From Olleya aquimaris (GTDB taxonomy: Bacteria; Bacteroidota; Bacteroidia; Flavobacteriales; Flavobacteriaceae), in the NCBI RefSeq assembly GCF_003259525.1, contig NZ_QLLO01000002.1, positions 124,001-188,000 of the forward strand: DNA of 64,000 nt. The letters run 5' to 3'. How positions within the stretch are numbered: position 1 is the first letter of the stretch; each line of letters opens with the position of its first letter. The notes under the pieces are model-generated. The model did no database searches, was not told the DNA's origin, and was given only the letters and a program-made list of their open reading frames with translations. This document shows, piece by piece, positions 1 to 8,781 of the stretch. A program made the translations under genes and the position numbers.

Positions 1-120
1 ACCGAAAACTTCTTGTTGATAGACAAAAACAAACATATTCGTGGTATCTATAATGGATTAAACAGAGCGTCAATAGCGCAATTAATAGTGGATATTTATG
101 CATTAAAAAAAGAAGAATAA
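1..120 (+). CDS. SCO1/SenC family protein, C-terminal fragment
   Basis: The window opens inside a gene; 39 codons and a TAA stop remain. The residues read like the last strand and helix of the thioredoxin-like SCO1/SenC fold (FLLIDKNKHIRGIYNG, then an amphipathic helix ending LKKEE). SCO proteins are membrane-anchored copper chaperones that help assemble the CuA site of cytochrome c oxidase. The CxxxC and His metal ligands lie upstream of the window and cannot be checked. The call rests only on the conserved tail, so another thioredoxin-like protein is possible. Confidence 0.6.
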   Translation, partial: TENFLLIDKNKHIRGIYNGLNRASIAQLIVDIYALKKEE

Positions 121-199
121 AAATTTTGGTTGATTTTTATTTAATAAAGGCTTCGCTATAATGGTGAAGCTTTTTTACTTTTATAAAAATTTGAAACCG

Positions 200-1288
200 A
201 TGAAACATTCCATTATATTTCTTTTACTAGTAACAATTTTCTTTTCTTGTGAAAAGAAAGAACAATTAAAACTTAAAACATTTTCTGAGGTACACTTTCA
301 AACCCTTTTGCAAGATTCTACTTTAAATGTAAGAGCTTTGGAAATTGATAAAGAAGGAGTTGGAATTTTTGCTTCTTCTAATGGTAATTTAGGAAGTATC
401 TTTAAAGAAAGGTATCTTGACATGAATTTGAACCACAAAGAAGAATTAGTGGCTAGAATTTTTCATACTATACATTTTAAAAAAGATTCGATTCCAAATT
501 TTAGATCCATAGCAAAAACAAGAAAAAGTACATACGCATTAGGAATAGGTTCTCCAGCTATATTAATTAAAGTATCTGAAAGCTACGATTGGCCAATCGT
601 TTACCAAGAAAACCACCCAAAAGCCTTCTACGATTCAATGGAATTTTGGAACGACCAAGAAGGTATTGCTATTGGCGATCCAACAGACGATTGTATGAGT
701 GTGATTATTACTAGAGACGGCGGAAACACTTGGAATAAATTATCCTGTGACGTATTACCAAAAGCTAAAGAAGGCGAAGCTGCTTTTGCAGCAAGCGATA
801 CTAATATTGCTATAGTTGGAGATCACACTTGGGTAGCTACAGGAGGAAAGGCTAGTCGTATTTTGTATTCTCCAGATAAAGGAAATACATGGACAGTGTA
901 TGACACACCAATCGTACAGGGTTTAGAAACTACAGGTATGTATAGTATCGATTTTTATGATGCGTTAAATGGTTTTGCAATAGGTGGCGATTATACCAAA
1001 GCAGATGCTAATATTAAAAATAAAATTAAAACCTTGGACGGTGGTAAAACATGGACTGTAGTGTCTGATGGAGTAGGACCAGGTTACAGAAGTTGTGTGC
1101 AATATGTGCCTAATAGCAATGCACAACAATTAGTGGCAATTGGCTTTAAAGGGATAGATTACAGTAGTGATGCTGGTAATACCTGGAAGCATTTAAGTGA
1201 TGAAGGCTTTTATACACTAAGATTTTTGAACGATAGCGTAGCTTATGCTGCAGGAAATGGAAGGATAAGTAAATTAACCTTTAAATAA
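200..1288 (+). CDS. YCF48/BNR-repeat beta-propeller lipoprotein
   Basis: This 362-residue protein is an exported beta-propeller. The start chosen is the ATG at 200, because an earlier in-frame ATG at 161 would bury a clean lipoprotein signal (KHSIIFLLLVTIFFSC) behind 13 extra residues; Cys is the likely lipidated residue. Four Asp-box motifs of the S/T-x-D-x-G-x-T-W type lie near residues 170, 224, 278 and 322 (TRDGGNTW, SPDKGNTW, TLDGGKTW, SSDAGNTW), as in BNR-repeat and photosystem II assembly factor YCF48-like proteins. In flavobacteria such proteins are usually labelled oxidoreductase, but no redox motif is visible, so the biochemical role is unknown. It follows the SCO-like gene by 79 bases and ends at a strong terminator. 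Confidence 0.8.
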   Translation: MKHSIIFLLLVTIFFSCEKKEQLKLKTFSEVHFQTLLQDSTLNVRALEIDKEGVGIFASSNGNLGSIFKERYLDMNLNHKEELVARIFHTIHFKKDSIPNFRSIAKTRKSTYALGIGSPAILIKVSESYDWPIVYQENHPKAFYDSMEFWNDQEGIAIGDPTDDCMSVIITRDGGNTWNKLSCDVLPKAKEGEAAFAASDTNIAIVGDHTWVATGGKASRILYSPDKGNTWTVYDTPIVQGLETTGMYSIDFYDALNGFAIGGDYTKADANIKNKIKTLDGGKTWTVVSDGVGPGYRSCVQYVPNSNAQQLVAIGFKGIDYSSDAGNTWKHLSDEGFYTLRFLNDSVAYAAGNGRISKLTFK

Positions 1289-1316
1289 AAAAAGGAAGCT
1301 ATTTAGCTTCCTTTTT
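1289..1316. terminator. Bidirectional rho-independent terminator
   Basis: A 12-bp perfect stem (GGAAGCT/AGCTTCC core extended by A/T pairs) closes a 4-base loop at 1301-1304. It begins one base after the stop of the propeller gene and ends just before the stop of the convergent Spy-like gene. A-tracts and T-tracts on both sides allow it to work in both directions. Confidence 0.85.
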
Positions 1317-1317
1317 G

Positions 1318-1761
1318 TTATTCTTTTTTAGAATGGTTACGTCTTTGTCTAAACTCTTCTATCATTTTTCGTTTAAAAGAGCGTTCTGCTTTAAATAAAC
1401 TTATAATTTTTGTTGCTGGTAATACTGCTAATAAATCGTTTACATATTTATTTTCAAGCTCTTGCTTTTGTTTTTCAATGTTTAGCATGTTAAGCAACAT
1501 TTTTTTTGCTTCACTTTCAGATAATTCATCAACATTTATTTCTTTTCTTTTGTCAAAAGACTCCTTTCTAAGGGTATTAATCTTTTCTTCATGCGCATTG
1601 TAAATTGGCCAAAACGCTTGTGCTTCTTTTTTAGTTAAATCTAATTGCTCTGTAATATGAGCTACTTTTAAAGCTTTAAGCTTTTCTCTTTGTTTGTCAT
1701 TTTGGGCAACTGCACCAAAAGAAATCAATAGGATTAGTAATGTTATAATATGTTTTTTCAT
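1318..1761 (-). CDS. Spy/CpxP-like periplasmic helical protein (sensor of ECF sigma module)
   Basis: This 147-residue protein has a Sec signal (MKKHIITLLILLISFGAVAQ) followed by an all-helical charged domain with LDLTKKEAQAFWPIYN, the kind of LTxxQ-like helix found in the LTXXQ/Spy family of periplasmic chaperones and metal sensors. Flavobacterial homologues are often named sensor of ECF-type sigma factor. It is the last gene of a three-gene minus-strand run with a membrane anti-sigma-like protein (10-base gap) and an ECF sigma factor, which supports a role in sensing envelope stress. No metal-binding His/Cys cluster is obvious. The ligand is unknown. Confidence 0.7.
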   Translation of the reverse strand: MKKHIITLLILLISFGAVAQNDKQREKLKALKVAHITEQLDLTKKEAQAFWPIYNAHEEKINTLRKESFDKRKEINVDELSESEAKKMLLNMLNIEKQKQELENKYVNDLLAVLPATKIISLFKAERSFKRKMIEEFRQRRNHSKKE

Positions 1762-1771
1762 GGTCTTGTGT

Positions 1772-2254
1772 TTATTCTTGATATAAATCGTTTAAATCAA
1801 TATCATCAATATAATCTTCTACATCTATTAAATTGTCATCTATAAAATCTGTTTGAGAGAGTTCTGAGTCTTCAATTAATAGATTAAGGTCGTGTATTTC
1901 TATTTCGTCTATAATGTAATTTTCTACTGTATCGTTATTTAATTTTGCTAAAGAGGGAGTTGGGTTAAATACATTTAAGCTAAATAACAGTACAATAGTT
2001 GCTGCAATACTGGTTACAGATACCCAAACTTTTTTACTAAATATAGATATAATTTTAGGTTCGGGTTTTTGTATTTGTTGTAAAACTGAACGCTCTACAG
2101 TATCAAAATACCCTTCAGGTGCAGTAAAGCCACTAGTTTTTGGTAAAGCATCTAATTGTGCTTTTTCCAAAATACGGTCTTCCATTCCTTTAAAGTAATC
2201 TTTAGGAACTTTAAAACCAGAAGTTTTAATTGTATTTAAGTTTTCTTTTTTCAT
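1772..2254 (-). CDS. Single-pass membrane anti-sigma-like protein
   Basis: This 160-residue protein has one membrane segment near residues 76-95, with a cytoplasmic-type N-terminal half and an acidic C-terminal half (many Asp/Glu after residue 105). The N-terminal half contains a duplicated motif, SGFKVPKDYF near 12-21 and SGFTAPEGYF near 41-50, each followed by an amphipathic helix. The repeat is common in flavobacterial proteins encoded next to ECF sigma factors. By position (33 bases after the sigma gene, before the Spy-like gene) it is probably the anti-sigma factor, but no zinc anti-sigma (HxxxCxxC) motif is present, so this rests on context. Confidence 0.6.
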   Translation of the reverse strand: MKKENLNTIKTSGFKVPKDYFKGMEDRILEKAQLDALPKTSGFTAPEGYFDTVERSVLQQIQKPEPKIISIFSKKVWVSVTSIAATIVLLFSLNVFNPTPSLAKLNNDTVENYIIDEIEIHDLNLLIEDSELSQTDFIDDNLIDVEDYIDDIDLNDLYQE

Positions 2255-2287
2255 TATAATACTAAGACTAAAATAATCTTAAAAAGT

Positions 2288-2848
2288 TTAATGGTCTTTT
2301 AAGTAGGCTTCTATTTTTTTTGCTGCCAAGTGGTATGATGCTTTTAAAGCTCCTTCACTAGTTTCTAAAATCTCTGATAATTCGCTATATTTTAATTCTT
2401 GAAAATATTTCATGTTAAACACTAATTGTTGCTTTTCTGGAAGCGTAGCAATTGCTTGTTGTAATTTTAATTGAATGGCGTCACCTTCAAAATACACATC
2501 AGACTGTAAATTGTTAATCAATACATCTAGTGTGTCTTCACTTTTTATGTTTTTAAGTTTAGTGTTCTTCTTTAAAAACGATAAAGACTCGTTAGTAGCT
2601 ATTCTGTACAACCATGAGTATAATTTACTATCTCCTTTAAACTTATCTATATTTTTAAACACTTTAATAAACGTGTTTTGTAAAACGTCATCTGCATCGT
2701 CATGAGACTTAACAATATGTCTTATATGCCAATATAACCGCTCTTTATAAAGCGAAATTAAAGTTTTAAAAGCAGCATTTTTATTGGTGTCCGATTGTAA
2801 CTGCTTGACTAGTTTGGTCTCTTTTTCTGACATATTTATATTAGACAC
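2288..2848 (-). CDS. RNA polymerase sigma factor, ECF subfamily
   Basis: This 186-residue protein has the two-domain ECF layout. Region 2 is at about residues 28-95, with the core contact helix DADDVLQNTFIKVF and the -10 recognition segment LYSWLYRIATNESLSFLKK. Region 4 is at about 126-183, with LPEKQQLVFNMKYF and the helix-turn-helix YSELSEILETSEGALKASY. Region 3 is absent, as expected. It heads a minus-strand run with a membrane anti-sigma-like gene and a Spy-like periplasmic gene, so it probably responds to an envelope signal. A second ATG five codons in (2833) is an alternative start. Confidence 0.92.
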   Translation of the reverse strand: MSNINMSEKETKLVKQLQSDTNKNAAFKTLISLYKERLYWHIRHIVKSHDDADDVLQNTFIKVFKNIDKFKGDSKLYSWLYRIATNESLSFLKKNTKLKNIKSEDTLDVLINNLQSDVYFEGDAIQLKLQQAIATLPEKQQLVFNMKYFQELKYSELSEILETSEGALKASYHLAAKKIEAYLKDH

Positions 2849-3044
2849 TAATTTAGCAGAAAAGTTTAATATAAATTAATGCTTTTTTAGATTTCTGAAA
2901 ATCAGTTGATTATACTCAAAATTATCGTTTAAATGTAAATTAATACGATAAAGTGTATTTTTTTCTTGTTTTGTATGTTTTTTTATTATAAGTTTACATT
3001 GTAAAACTTACTTATTTAGTTAGCCCCAAATCTAACTATTAACT

Positions 3045-3078
3045 AAAAAAAGGATAAGCAGCTGCTTATCCTTTTTTA
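3045..3078. terminator. Rho-independent terminator, perfect 22-base palindrome
   Basis: The palindrome at 3051-3072 (arms AGGATAAGCAG and CTGCTTATCCT) is flanked by A6 on the left and T6 on the right, so it can end transcription on either strand. It lies just past the end of the minus-strand ABC exporter gene. The stretch 2849-3044 holds no gene that I can support; it must carry the promoter of the minus-strand sigma factor gene. Weak TANNTTTG-like matches on the minus strand occur at 2917-2924 and 3027-3034, and I could not choose between them. Confidence 0.85.
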
Positions 3079-3098
3079 TTTTAATTTGTTTAGAATTA

Positions 3099-4928
3099 TT
3101 ATTCAAAACTTTGCATCTCAACTAGTTTTTTATACATCCCATTTTTATTGAGAAGCTCTGTATGTGTGCCTTGTTCTACTATTTGTCCTTTTTGCATGAC
3201 AATAATTTCATCTGCATTTTGTATGGTAGAAAGTCTGTGTGCTATTACAATAGAAGTACGGTTTTTCATCATGTTCTCTAATGCAACTTGCACTAAACGC
3301 TCGCTTTCGGTATCTAATGCAGAGGTAGCCTCATCCAAAATCATGATTGGAGGATTTTTTAATACAGCTCTAGCAATACTTAAACGTTGTTTTTGTCCAC
3401 CAGAAAAATTGTTACCTGCATCACCAACATTAGTTTCAATACCGTTAGGTAATTGACTAACAAATTCCCAAGCATTAGCAATTTTTAAAGCGTCAATAAT
3501 TTGATCATCGGTTGCAGTTTGATCACCAATTAAAACATTGTTTTTAATGGTATCATTAAATAAAATGGAGTCTTGTGTTACTAATCCCATTAAATGCCTT
3601 AATGATTTTTTAGTGACTTGTTTAATATCAACTCCGTCTACTTTTATACTACCTTGGTTAATGTCGTAAAACCTTGTTACTAGATTAGCAATGGTACTTT
3701 TTCCGCTACCTGATTGTCCAACAAGTGCAACGGTTTTACCTTTTGGTACTTTTAAACTAAAGTTTTTAAGCACATAATCGTCATCATATTTAAATGAAAT
3801 ATTTTCTACAGATACTTCTTTGTTAAATCCGTCTAATACTGTAGCGTTAGGTACGTCTGCTAAGTGGTCTTCTTCATGTAAAATTTCAAAAACACGATCT
3901 GCTGCAGCAATCCCATTTTTAACTCTGTAAGAGGCTTTACTAATGGCTTTAGCAGGTGTTAAAATAGCGTAAGCTAATCCCATAAACGCTAAAAAGTCTG
4001 TGCCTTTTATAACATTTTCTATTAAAACTAATTGTCCTCCATACCATAACAAAACAGCAATAGTTGCAATACCTAATACCTCACTGACTGGTCCTGCAAG
4101 GTTGTTTTTTAGACCAATTTTATTACTTAATTTAAGAATTTTGTCTGCCGAATTTTTAAAATTTGAAGTAAACGTATGTTCTGCATTATAGCCTTTAACA
4201 ATTTTTAGACCTGTTAAAGATTCTTCGACTATTGAAATTAATTTACCAGATTCTTGTTGCGCTTTTAACGAGTTGCTTTTTAAACTTTTTCCAATTCTAG
4301 AAATTAAAAATCCAGCTATAGGAATAAAAAATAACACAAATAAAGTGAGTTTCCAGCTAAAGGTGAACATGAAAATTAACGAAAATATGATGGTTGCAGG
4401 TTCTCTAATAACCAACTCTAAAGCAATAAAAAAAGAGTTTTGCATTTCGTTAATATCACCTAAAATTCTAGCCATAACATCTCCTTTTTGTCTTTTGGAA
4501 TAGAAACTTAAAGGTAGATTTATAATTTTTTGGTACATGTCTTTTCTAAGGTCATTTAAAATACCATTTTTAAGGTACATTAAATGTTGCATAGATAAAT
4601 AACCAAATAGGTTTTTAAGTAAAAAAGTAATTATTACCAGTGCAATTACTATAACTAATGCCATTTGCGCATTACCTTCTTGAAGATAACTGCTTACTTT
4701 ATAATTTAGTAATTGTTCTCCGTAGTTTTTAATATCTGATATGCCTTTCCACACAGGAGCTTCTGTAACAACTGTTGTTTTATCAAATAAAACATTTAGC
4801 ATTGGAATTAACGATACAAATGCTAATGCGCTAAATAGTGCATATAATAAATTAAAAAGCACATTAAAAAAAACGTGCTTTTTAAACTTTTTAATAAATG
4901 GTAAAAGCTGATTTATTATTTTTTTCAT
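3099..4928 (-). CDS. MsbA-like ABC exporter, fused membrane and ATPase domains
   Basis: This 609-residue half-transporter has a type IV exporter membrane domain with about six helices in residues 1-330 and a C-terminal nucleotide-binding domain. Walker A is GQSGSGKST near residue 400, the signature is FSGGQKQRLSIARA near 511, Walker B with catalytic Glu is IMILDEATSALD near 528, and the switch His is in VIAHRLSTI near 567. Such homodimers flip lipids (MsbA) or export drugs and peptides. The A-loop Tyr of the canonical core is present as SFKYDDDYVLKNF. Its ATG directly abuts the stop codon of the upstream phosphohexomutase gene, so the two are probably co-transcribed. The substrate is not determinable. 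Confidence 0.9.
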   Translation of the reverse strand: MKKIINQLLPFIKKFKKHVFFNVLFNLLYALFSALAFVSLIPMLNVLFDKTTVVTEAPVWKGISDIKNYGEQLLNYKVSSYLQEGNAQMALVIVIALVIITFLLKNLFGYLSMQHLMYLKNGILNDLRKDMYQKIINLPLSFYSKRQKGDVMARILGDINEMQNSFFIALELVIREPATIIFSLIFMFTFSWKLTLFVLFFIPIAGFLISRIGKSLKSNSLKAQQESGKLISIVEESLTGLKIVKGYNAEHTFTSNFKNSADKILKLSNKIGLKNNLAGPVSEVLGIATIAVLLWYGGQLVLIENVIKGTDFLAFMGLAYAILTPAKAISKASYRVKNGIAAADRVFEILHEEDHLADVPNATVLDGFNKEVSVENISFKYDDDYVLKNFSLKVPKGKTVALVGQSGSGKSTIANLVTRFYDINQGSIKVDGVDIKQVTKKSLRHLMGLVTQDSILFNDTIKNNVLIGDQTATDDQIIDALKIANAWEFVSQLPNGIETNVGDAGNNFSGGQKQRLSIARAVLKNPPIMILDEATSALDTESERLVQVALENMMKNRTSIVIAHRLSTIQNADEIIVMQKGQIVEQGTHTELLNKNGMYKKLVEMQSFE

Positions 4929-6659
4929 CTAATCTAGTTGCATATCTTTAATGATAGCGTCAATCTTGTTTTCCAATTTTTGTTCCGTAGCTTTAAATGC
5001 TGACACATTGTCTAATGTGGTATTGACACTAATGTAGAATTTAATTTTAGGTTCTGTACCACTAGGTCTTAACGCTATTTTGCTTCCGTCTTCTGTATAG
5101 TAAATTAATACGTTAGATTTAGGTATGTCTATAGAAGTAGTTGTACCTTCAATAACGTTTTTAGCTTCAGATAATTGATAGTCTTCAATTCTAATTACTT
5201 TAGATCCACATACTTCTTTTAAAGGGTTTTCTCTAGCATCAATCATCATTTGTTTAATTTCTTGAGCGCCTTCAATACCTTTTTTAGTCATCGATATTAA
5301 TCGTTCTTTGTAAAAACCATTATCAACATAAAGTTGAATCAATTCTTTATAAAACGAACTACCATTAGCTTTGGCTTGCGCTGCAATCTCGCAAGCTAAT
5401 AAGGCAGAAGTCACTGCATCTTTATCGCGAACAAAATCGCCAACCATATACCCAAAACTTTCTTCACCACCACCAATAAATTCTTGGTTTGGGTAGTCTT
5501 TAATCATTTTAGCAATCCATTTAAAGCCTGTTAGTCCAATTTTATATTCTACTTGGTATGCATCAGCAACCGCTTGCATCATCGGAGTAGAAACAATGGT
5601 ACTAGCTATAAATTGATTATCGTTAAGTTTATTGTTGTTTTTCCATTGTTTTAGTAAAAAATCGGTCATCATAACCATGGTTTGATTTCCGTTTAACAAC
5701 AACATTTCGTTATTTAATCCTCTTACAGCAATACCAACACGATCACTATCTGGATCTGTACCAATTACGATGTCACCATTAACTTTTTCGGCTAAATCTA
5801 AAGCCATCTTTAGTGCTTCAGGTTCTTCTGGGTTAGGCGATTGTACAGTAGGGAAATCACCATTAGGTTCACGCTGTTCTTCAACAATGTGGACATTGTT
5901 ATAGCCTGCGCGCTTAAAAGTTTCTGGTATGGTTGTTATTGAGGTACCATGTAATGAGGTAAACACAATGTTTAGATTGTCTTTGGCATCTTTTGAGGTG
6001 TCAAAGCTTCCGTTTTTTACTGATGCATCAATAAACACATCATCTACTTCTTGTCCTATGTATTGAATTAATTTAGGATTAGCTTCAAACTTTATTTCGG
6101 CATAATCTAATGCATTTATTACGTCAATAATTTCTGAATCTTGTGGTGGTACCAATTGTCCACCATCTTGCCAATACACTTTGTAACCATTATATTCTGG
6201 AGGGTTGTGTGATGCGGTTAATACAATTCCGCAGTGACAATCCAGATATTTTAAAGCAAAAGACAGCTCTGGAGTAGGGCGTAAGTCTTCAAACAAATAC
6301 ACTTTAATAGTATTGGCAGAAAATACATCTGCAACAACTTTTGCAAGGCTTTTACTGTTGTGTCTACAGTCATAAGCAATAACAACTTTTAGGTCTTTTC
6401 CAGGAAAGGTTTGATGCATATAATTGCTAATACCTTGTGTGTTTTTACCCAATGTATATTTATTAATACGATTGGTGCCAATACCCATAACGCCTCGCAT
6501 TCCGCCAGTTCCAAACTCTAAATCTTTATAAAAACTTTCTTTAAGTTCTGTAGGCTCTAAAGCAATTAAATGCTTTATTTGGTCTTGTGTATCTTTATCA
6601 AAAGCAGGAGTTAACCAGGTGTTTACTCGTTTTAAAAGCTCAGGTTCTATATATCTCAT
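4929..6659 (-). CDS. Alpha-D-phosphohexomutase (phosphoglucomutase/phosphomannomutase)
   Basis: This 576-residue enzyme interconverts hexose 1- and 6-phosphates through a phosphoserine. All four family loops are present: the phosphoserine loop [13 protein letters not shown] near residue 150, the metal loop [10 protein letters not shown] near 300, the sugar loop GGEESFGY near 393 and the phosphate loop [12 protein letters not shown] near 536. I take the ATG at 6659 ([16 protein letters not shown]), as family members begin there; an in-frame ATG at 6680 adds seven unlikely residues. It is the first of two abutting genes with the ABC exporter. It may supply glucose-1-P or mannose-1-P for envelope sugars; which one cannot be told from sequence alone. 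Confidence 0.92.
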   Translation of the reverse strand: MRYIEPELLKRVNTWLTPAFDKDTQDQIKHLIALEPTELKESFYKDLEFGTGGMRGVMGIGTNRINKYTLGKNTQGISNYMHQTFPGKDLKVVIAYDCRHNSKSLAKVVADVFSANTIKVYLFEDLRPTPELSFALKYLDCHCGIVLTASHNPPEYNGYKVYWQDGGQLVPPQDSEIIDVINALDYAEIKFEANPKLIQYIGQEVDDVFIDASVKNGSFDTSKDAKDNLNIVFTSLHGTSITTIPETFKRAGYNNVHIVEEQREPNGDFPTVQSPNPEEPEALKMALDLAEKVNGDIVIGTDPDSDRVGIAVRGLNNEMLLLNGNQTMVMMTDFLLKQWKNNNKLNDNQFIASTIVSTPMMQAVADAYQVEYKIGLTGFKWIAKMIKDYPNQEFIGGGEESFGYMVGDFVRDKDAVTSALLACEIAAQAKANGSSFYKELIQLYVDNGFYKERLISMTKKGIEGAQEIKQMMIDARENPLKEVCGSKVIRIEDYQLSEAKNVIEGTTTSIDIPKSNVLIYYTEDGSKIALRPSGTEPKIKFYISVNTTLDNVSAFKATEQKLENKIDAIIKDMQLD

Positions 6660-6730
6660 ATTAACGCTATTTAATAGCAAAAGTAAGCAATTGCAAAAAT
6701 GTTAGTAATAAACAAATAGTAAATTTGATT

Positions 6731-7684
6731 TTAGTCTTCTAAATTTAGCGATTCTTTAATTAAATATCGCTTTTTATCTGTTCTTTGACGTAAAATGATT
6801 TCGCCTAAAAAGCCAGCAACAAAAAACTGAGAGCCTAAAATCATGGTGGCTAATGCTAAGTAAAATTGTGGTCTTTGGGTAATTAATCTGCTATCTGGAT
6901 TAAAAAATAGTTTGTCAATTCCTAAATACAGCGAAAAAACAAATCCCATTCCAAACATAATAACACCTAATGCGCCAAATAGATGCATTGGTCGTTTACC
7001 AAATCTAGACAAAAACCAAATGGTTATTAAGTCTAAAAACCCATTGATAAAGCGATCCATACCAAATTTAGTAACACCATATTTTCTAGCTTGATGTTGG
7101 ACCACTTTTTCGCCAATGTTAGAAAACCCAGCGTTTTTAGCTAGCACAGGAATGTATCTGTGCATTTCTCCGTTAACATCAATGTTTTTAACCACGTTTT
7201 TGTGGTAGGCTTTAAGTCCGCAATTAAAGTCGTTTAGTTTTACGCCAGAGGTTTTACGCGCAGCCCAATTAAATAATTTTGAAGGTAAATTTTTAGTCAA
7301 TTTATTATCAAAACGTTTCTTTTTCCAACCCGATACCAAATCAAAATGTTGTTTGGTAATCATGTTGTACAGTTCTGGGATTTCTTCTGGATTGTCTTGT
7401 AAATCGGCATCCATTGTAATAATAACATCGCCTTTTGCTTGTGCAAAACCAGCATGAAGTGCTTGAGATTTACCAAAGTTTTTTAAAAATCGGATGCCTT
7501 TAACGTTGGAGTCTTTGTCTTGAAGCGATTGTATGATTTGCCAAGAGTTATCTGTGCTACCATCGTCAATAAAAAGTATTTCATAAGAAAAACCATTGGA
7601 TTGCAAGACATTTGCAATCCAATGGTGTAATTCTGTTAGTGATTCTTCTTCGTTAAGTAGTGGTATGACTACTGATATATTCAT
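6731..7684 (-). CDS. Family 2 glycosyltransferase, polyprenyl-phosphate type (GtrB/DPM1-like)
   Basis: This 317-residue protein has a GT-A domain with the N-terminal nucleotide-binding strand NISVVIPLLNEEESL, FIDDGSTDNSW near residues 38-48 and the metal-binding MDADLQDNPEE near 91-101. Two C-terminal membrane helices (about 232-256 and 273-297) match bactoprenyl-phosphate glucosyl- or aminoarabinosyl-transferases such as GtrB and ArnC. It likely moves a sugar from a nucleotide donor onto undecaprenyl phosphate at the inner membrane. The next gene upstream on the same strand encodes a DUF4199 protein, a pairing I associate with flavobacteria. The donor sugar is unknown. Confidence 0.88.
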   Translation of the reverse strand: MNISVVIPLLNEEESLTELHHWIANVLQSNGFSYEILFIDDGSTDNSWQIIQSLQDKDSNVKGIRFLKNFGKSQALHAGFAQAKGDVIITMDADLQDNPEEIPELYNMITKQHFDLVSGWKKKRFDNKLTKNLPSKLFNWAARKTSGVKLNDFNCGLKAYHKNVVKNIDVNGEMHRYIPVLAKNAGFSNIGEKVVQHQARKYGVTKFGMDRFINGFLDLITIWFLSRFGKRPMHLFGALGVIMFGMGFVFSLYLGIDKLFFNPDSRLITQRPQFYLALATMILGSQFFVAGFLGEIILRQRTDKKRYLIKESLNLED

Positions 7685-7720
7685 AATTTAACTTGAAAAT
7701 ATATTTCAAATATAAAACTA

Positions 7721-8251
7721 TTAAATGTCTTCGTTGGTTTTTTTCATTATTAATGATGCTATAAGACCAATCACGCTATAAATTACTAATTGAATAAATA
7801 AAGATTGTACTAAGCTTCCAATAGCAAATTGGCTAGGTGCTTCTTCCATTTTTATAACAGCTTCAGCAATATCGTCCTCTGGTGCATTAAAGCTTCTCAT
7901 CATTTCTACAGAAGCTTCAATAATTTTTTCTTTTAGTGTTAATGCAGCTTCTGGGTCTATAAAATTGAAAATAATTACACTAACCACAGAACTAATTAAA
8001 ATACCAATTAAAACTGTAATAAAATAAGAGGTGAAAGCATCTTTAAAACTAATAAAGCCTTCTAAAGCAGATTTTGATTGAGTAATAGAGATGATTCCAA
8101 ATGTAATGATGACTAAAAATAGAGAAATACCTATCCACCATTTAGTTAATATTTCTAGATTCAACGCGTAAGCTAATACAGTTACACTAGCTAGTAGTAT
8201 CCCAAGATAAAGTCCGTAATTAGTTGCAATGGATTTGACTGTTTTGTCCAT
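7721..8251 (-). CDS. DUF4199 family membrane protein
   Basis: This 176-residue protein has about four hydrophobic segments (residues 12-30, 38-57, 74-97 and 145-167) and an acidic stretch between the third and fourth. The layout and motif GFISFKDAFTSYFITVLIGILI match the Bacteroidota DUF4199 family, which has no known function. It lies 36 bases upstream of the polyprenyl-type glycosyltransferase on the same strand, so the two may act together on lipid-linked sugars; that is inference from context. A divergent promoter region of about 160 bases separates it from rpmE2. Confidence 0.75.
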   Translation of the reverse strand: MDKTVKSIATNYGLYLGILLASVTVLAYALNLEILTKWWIGISLFLVIITFGIISITQSKSALEGFISFKDAFTSYFITVLIGILISSVVSVIIFNFIDPEAALTLKEKIIEASVEMMRSFNAPEDDIAEAVIKMEEAPSQFAIGSLVQSLFIQLVIYSVIGLIASLIMKKTNEDI

Positions 8252-8343
8252 AATTTTTAGTTTTTAGTTAGTTTATAATAAATTAGTATAAAAATACAAT
8301 AAAACGTTACATTTTGAATGAATAAAATTTTTTAATAAATAAG

Positions 8344-8373
8344 TTGTTGGTTTGTAAAAAATACTTAAATTTG
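8344..8373 (+). promoter_or_regulatory. Probable flavobacterial promoter of rpmE2
   Basis: A TAAATTTG element at 8366-8373 matches the Bacteroidota -7 consensus TANNTTTG. A TTG at 8344-8346 lies 19 bases upstream, as expected for the -33 element. The L31 start codon follows 37 bases downstream. A+T-rich DNA gives chance matches, so confidence is moderate. Confidence 0.5.
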
Positions 8374-8410
8374 CACCTCGAATTTAGTAAAGACAATAAA
8401 GCATTTAGCG

Positions 8411-8662
8411 ATGAAAAAAGATATACATCCAGAAAATTATAGAATTGTAGCATTTAAAGATATGTCAAACGATGACGTATTTTTAACAAAATCTACAGCA
8501 GCAACCAGTGAAACTTTAGAAGTAGATGGTGTTGAGTATCCATTAATTAAGATGGAGATTTCTAGAACGTCTCACCCGTTTTACACAGGTAAGTCTAAAT
8601 TAATTGATACTGCAGGACGTATTGATAAATTCAAAAACAAGTACGCAAAATTCAAAAAATAA
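8411..8662 (+). CDS. rpmE2: 50S ribosomal protein L31, type B
   Basis: This 83-residue protein matches the zinc-free type B form of L31: it starts [11 protein letters not shown], contains the conserved [11 protein letters not shown] segment, ends with the [11 protein letters not shown] tail and lacks the CxxC zinc ligands of type A L31. It is a component of the large ribosomal subunit at the intersubunit bridge. A flavobacterial promoter lies upstream, and a strong terminator follows 21 bases after the stop. The neighbouring gene on the same strand is the alternative GlmU, an order I recall from other flavobacteria. Confidence 0.97.
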   Translation: MKKDIHPENYRIVAFKDMSNDDVFLTKSTAATSETLEVDGVEYPLIKMEISRTSHPFYTGKSKLIDTAGRIDKFKNKYAKFKK

Positions 8663-8683
8663 TTTTAGCGTTAATCATATTTT

Positions 8684-8715
8684 AAAAGCCTTTCATTTTT
8701 ATGAAAGGCTTTTTT
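8684..8715 (+). terminator. Rho-independent terminator after rpmE2
   Basis: A 13-bp perfect stem (AAAAGCCTTTCAT with ATGAAAGGCTTTT) closes a TTTT loop and runs into a T-tract. It should insulate rpmE2 from the glmU-like gene, which has its own -7-like element TACTTTTG at 8733-8740. Confidence 0.9.
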
Positions 8716-8781
8716 GTTTATGTTAATTAAGTTACTTTTGATTACAGAGCACTTAACCTTATTATTTTAAATAGTTTTAAA

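Noticed and set aside
2475-2705. A plus-strand ORF antisense to the ECF sigma gene
   Set aside because: It overlaps a clear sigma factor in a different frame, shows no family motif, and has the composition of a reverse-complement shadow.
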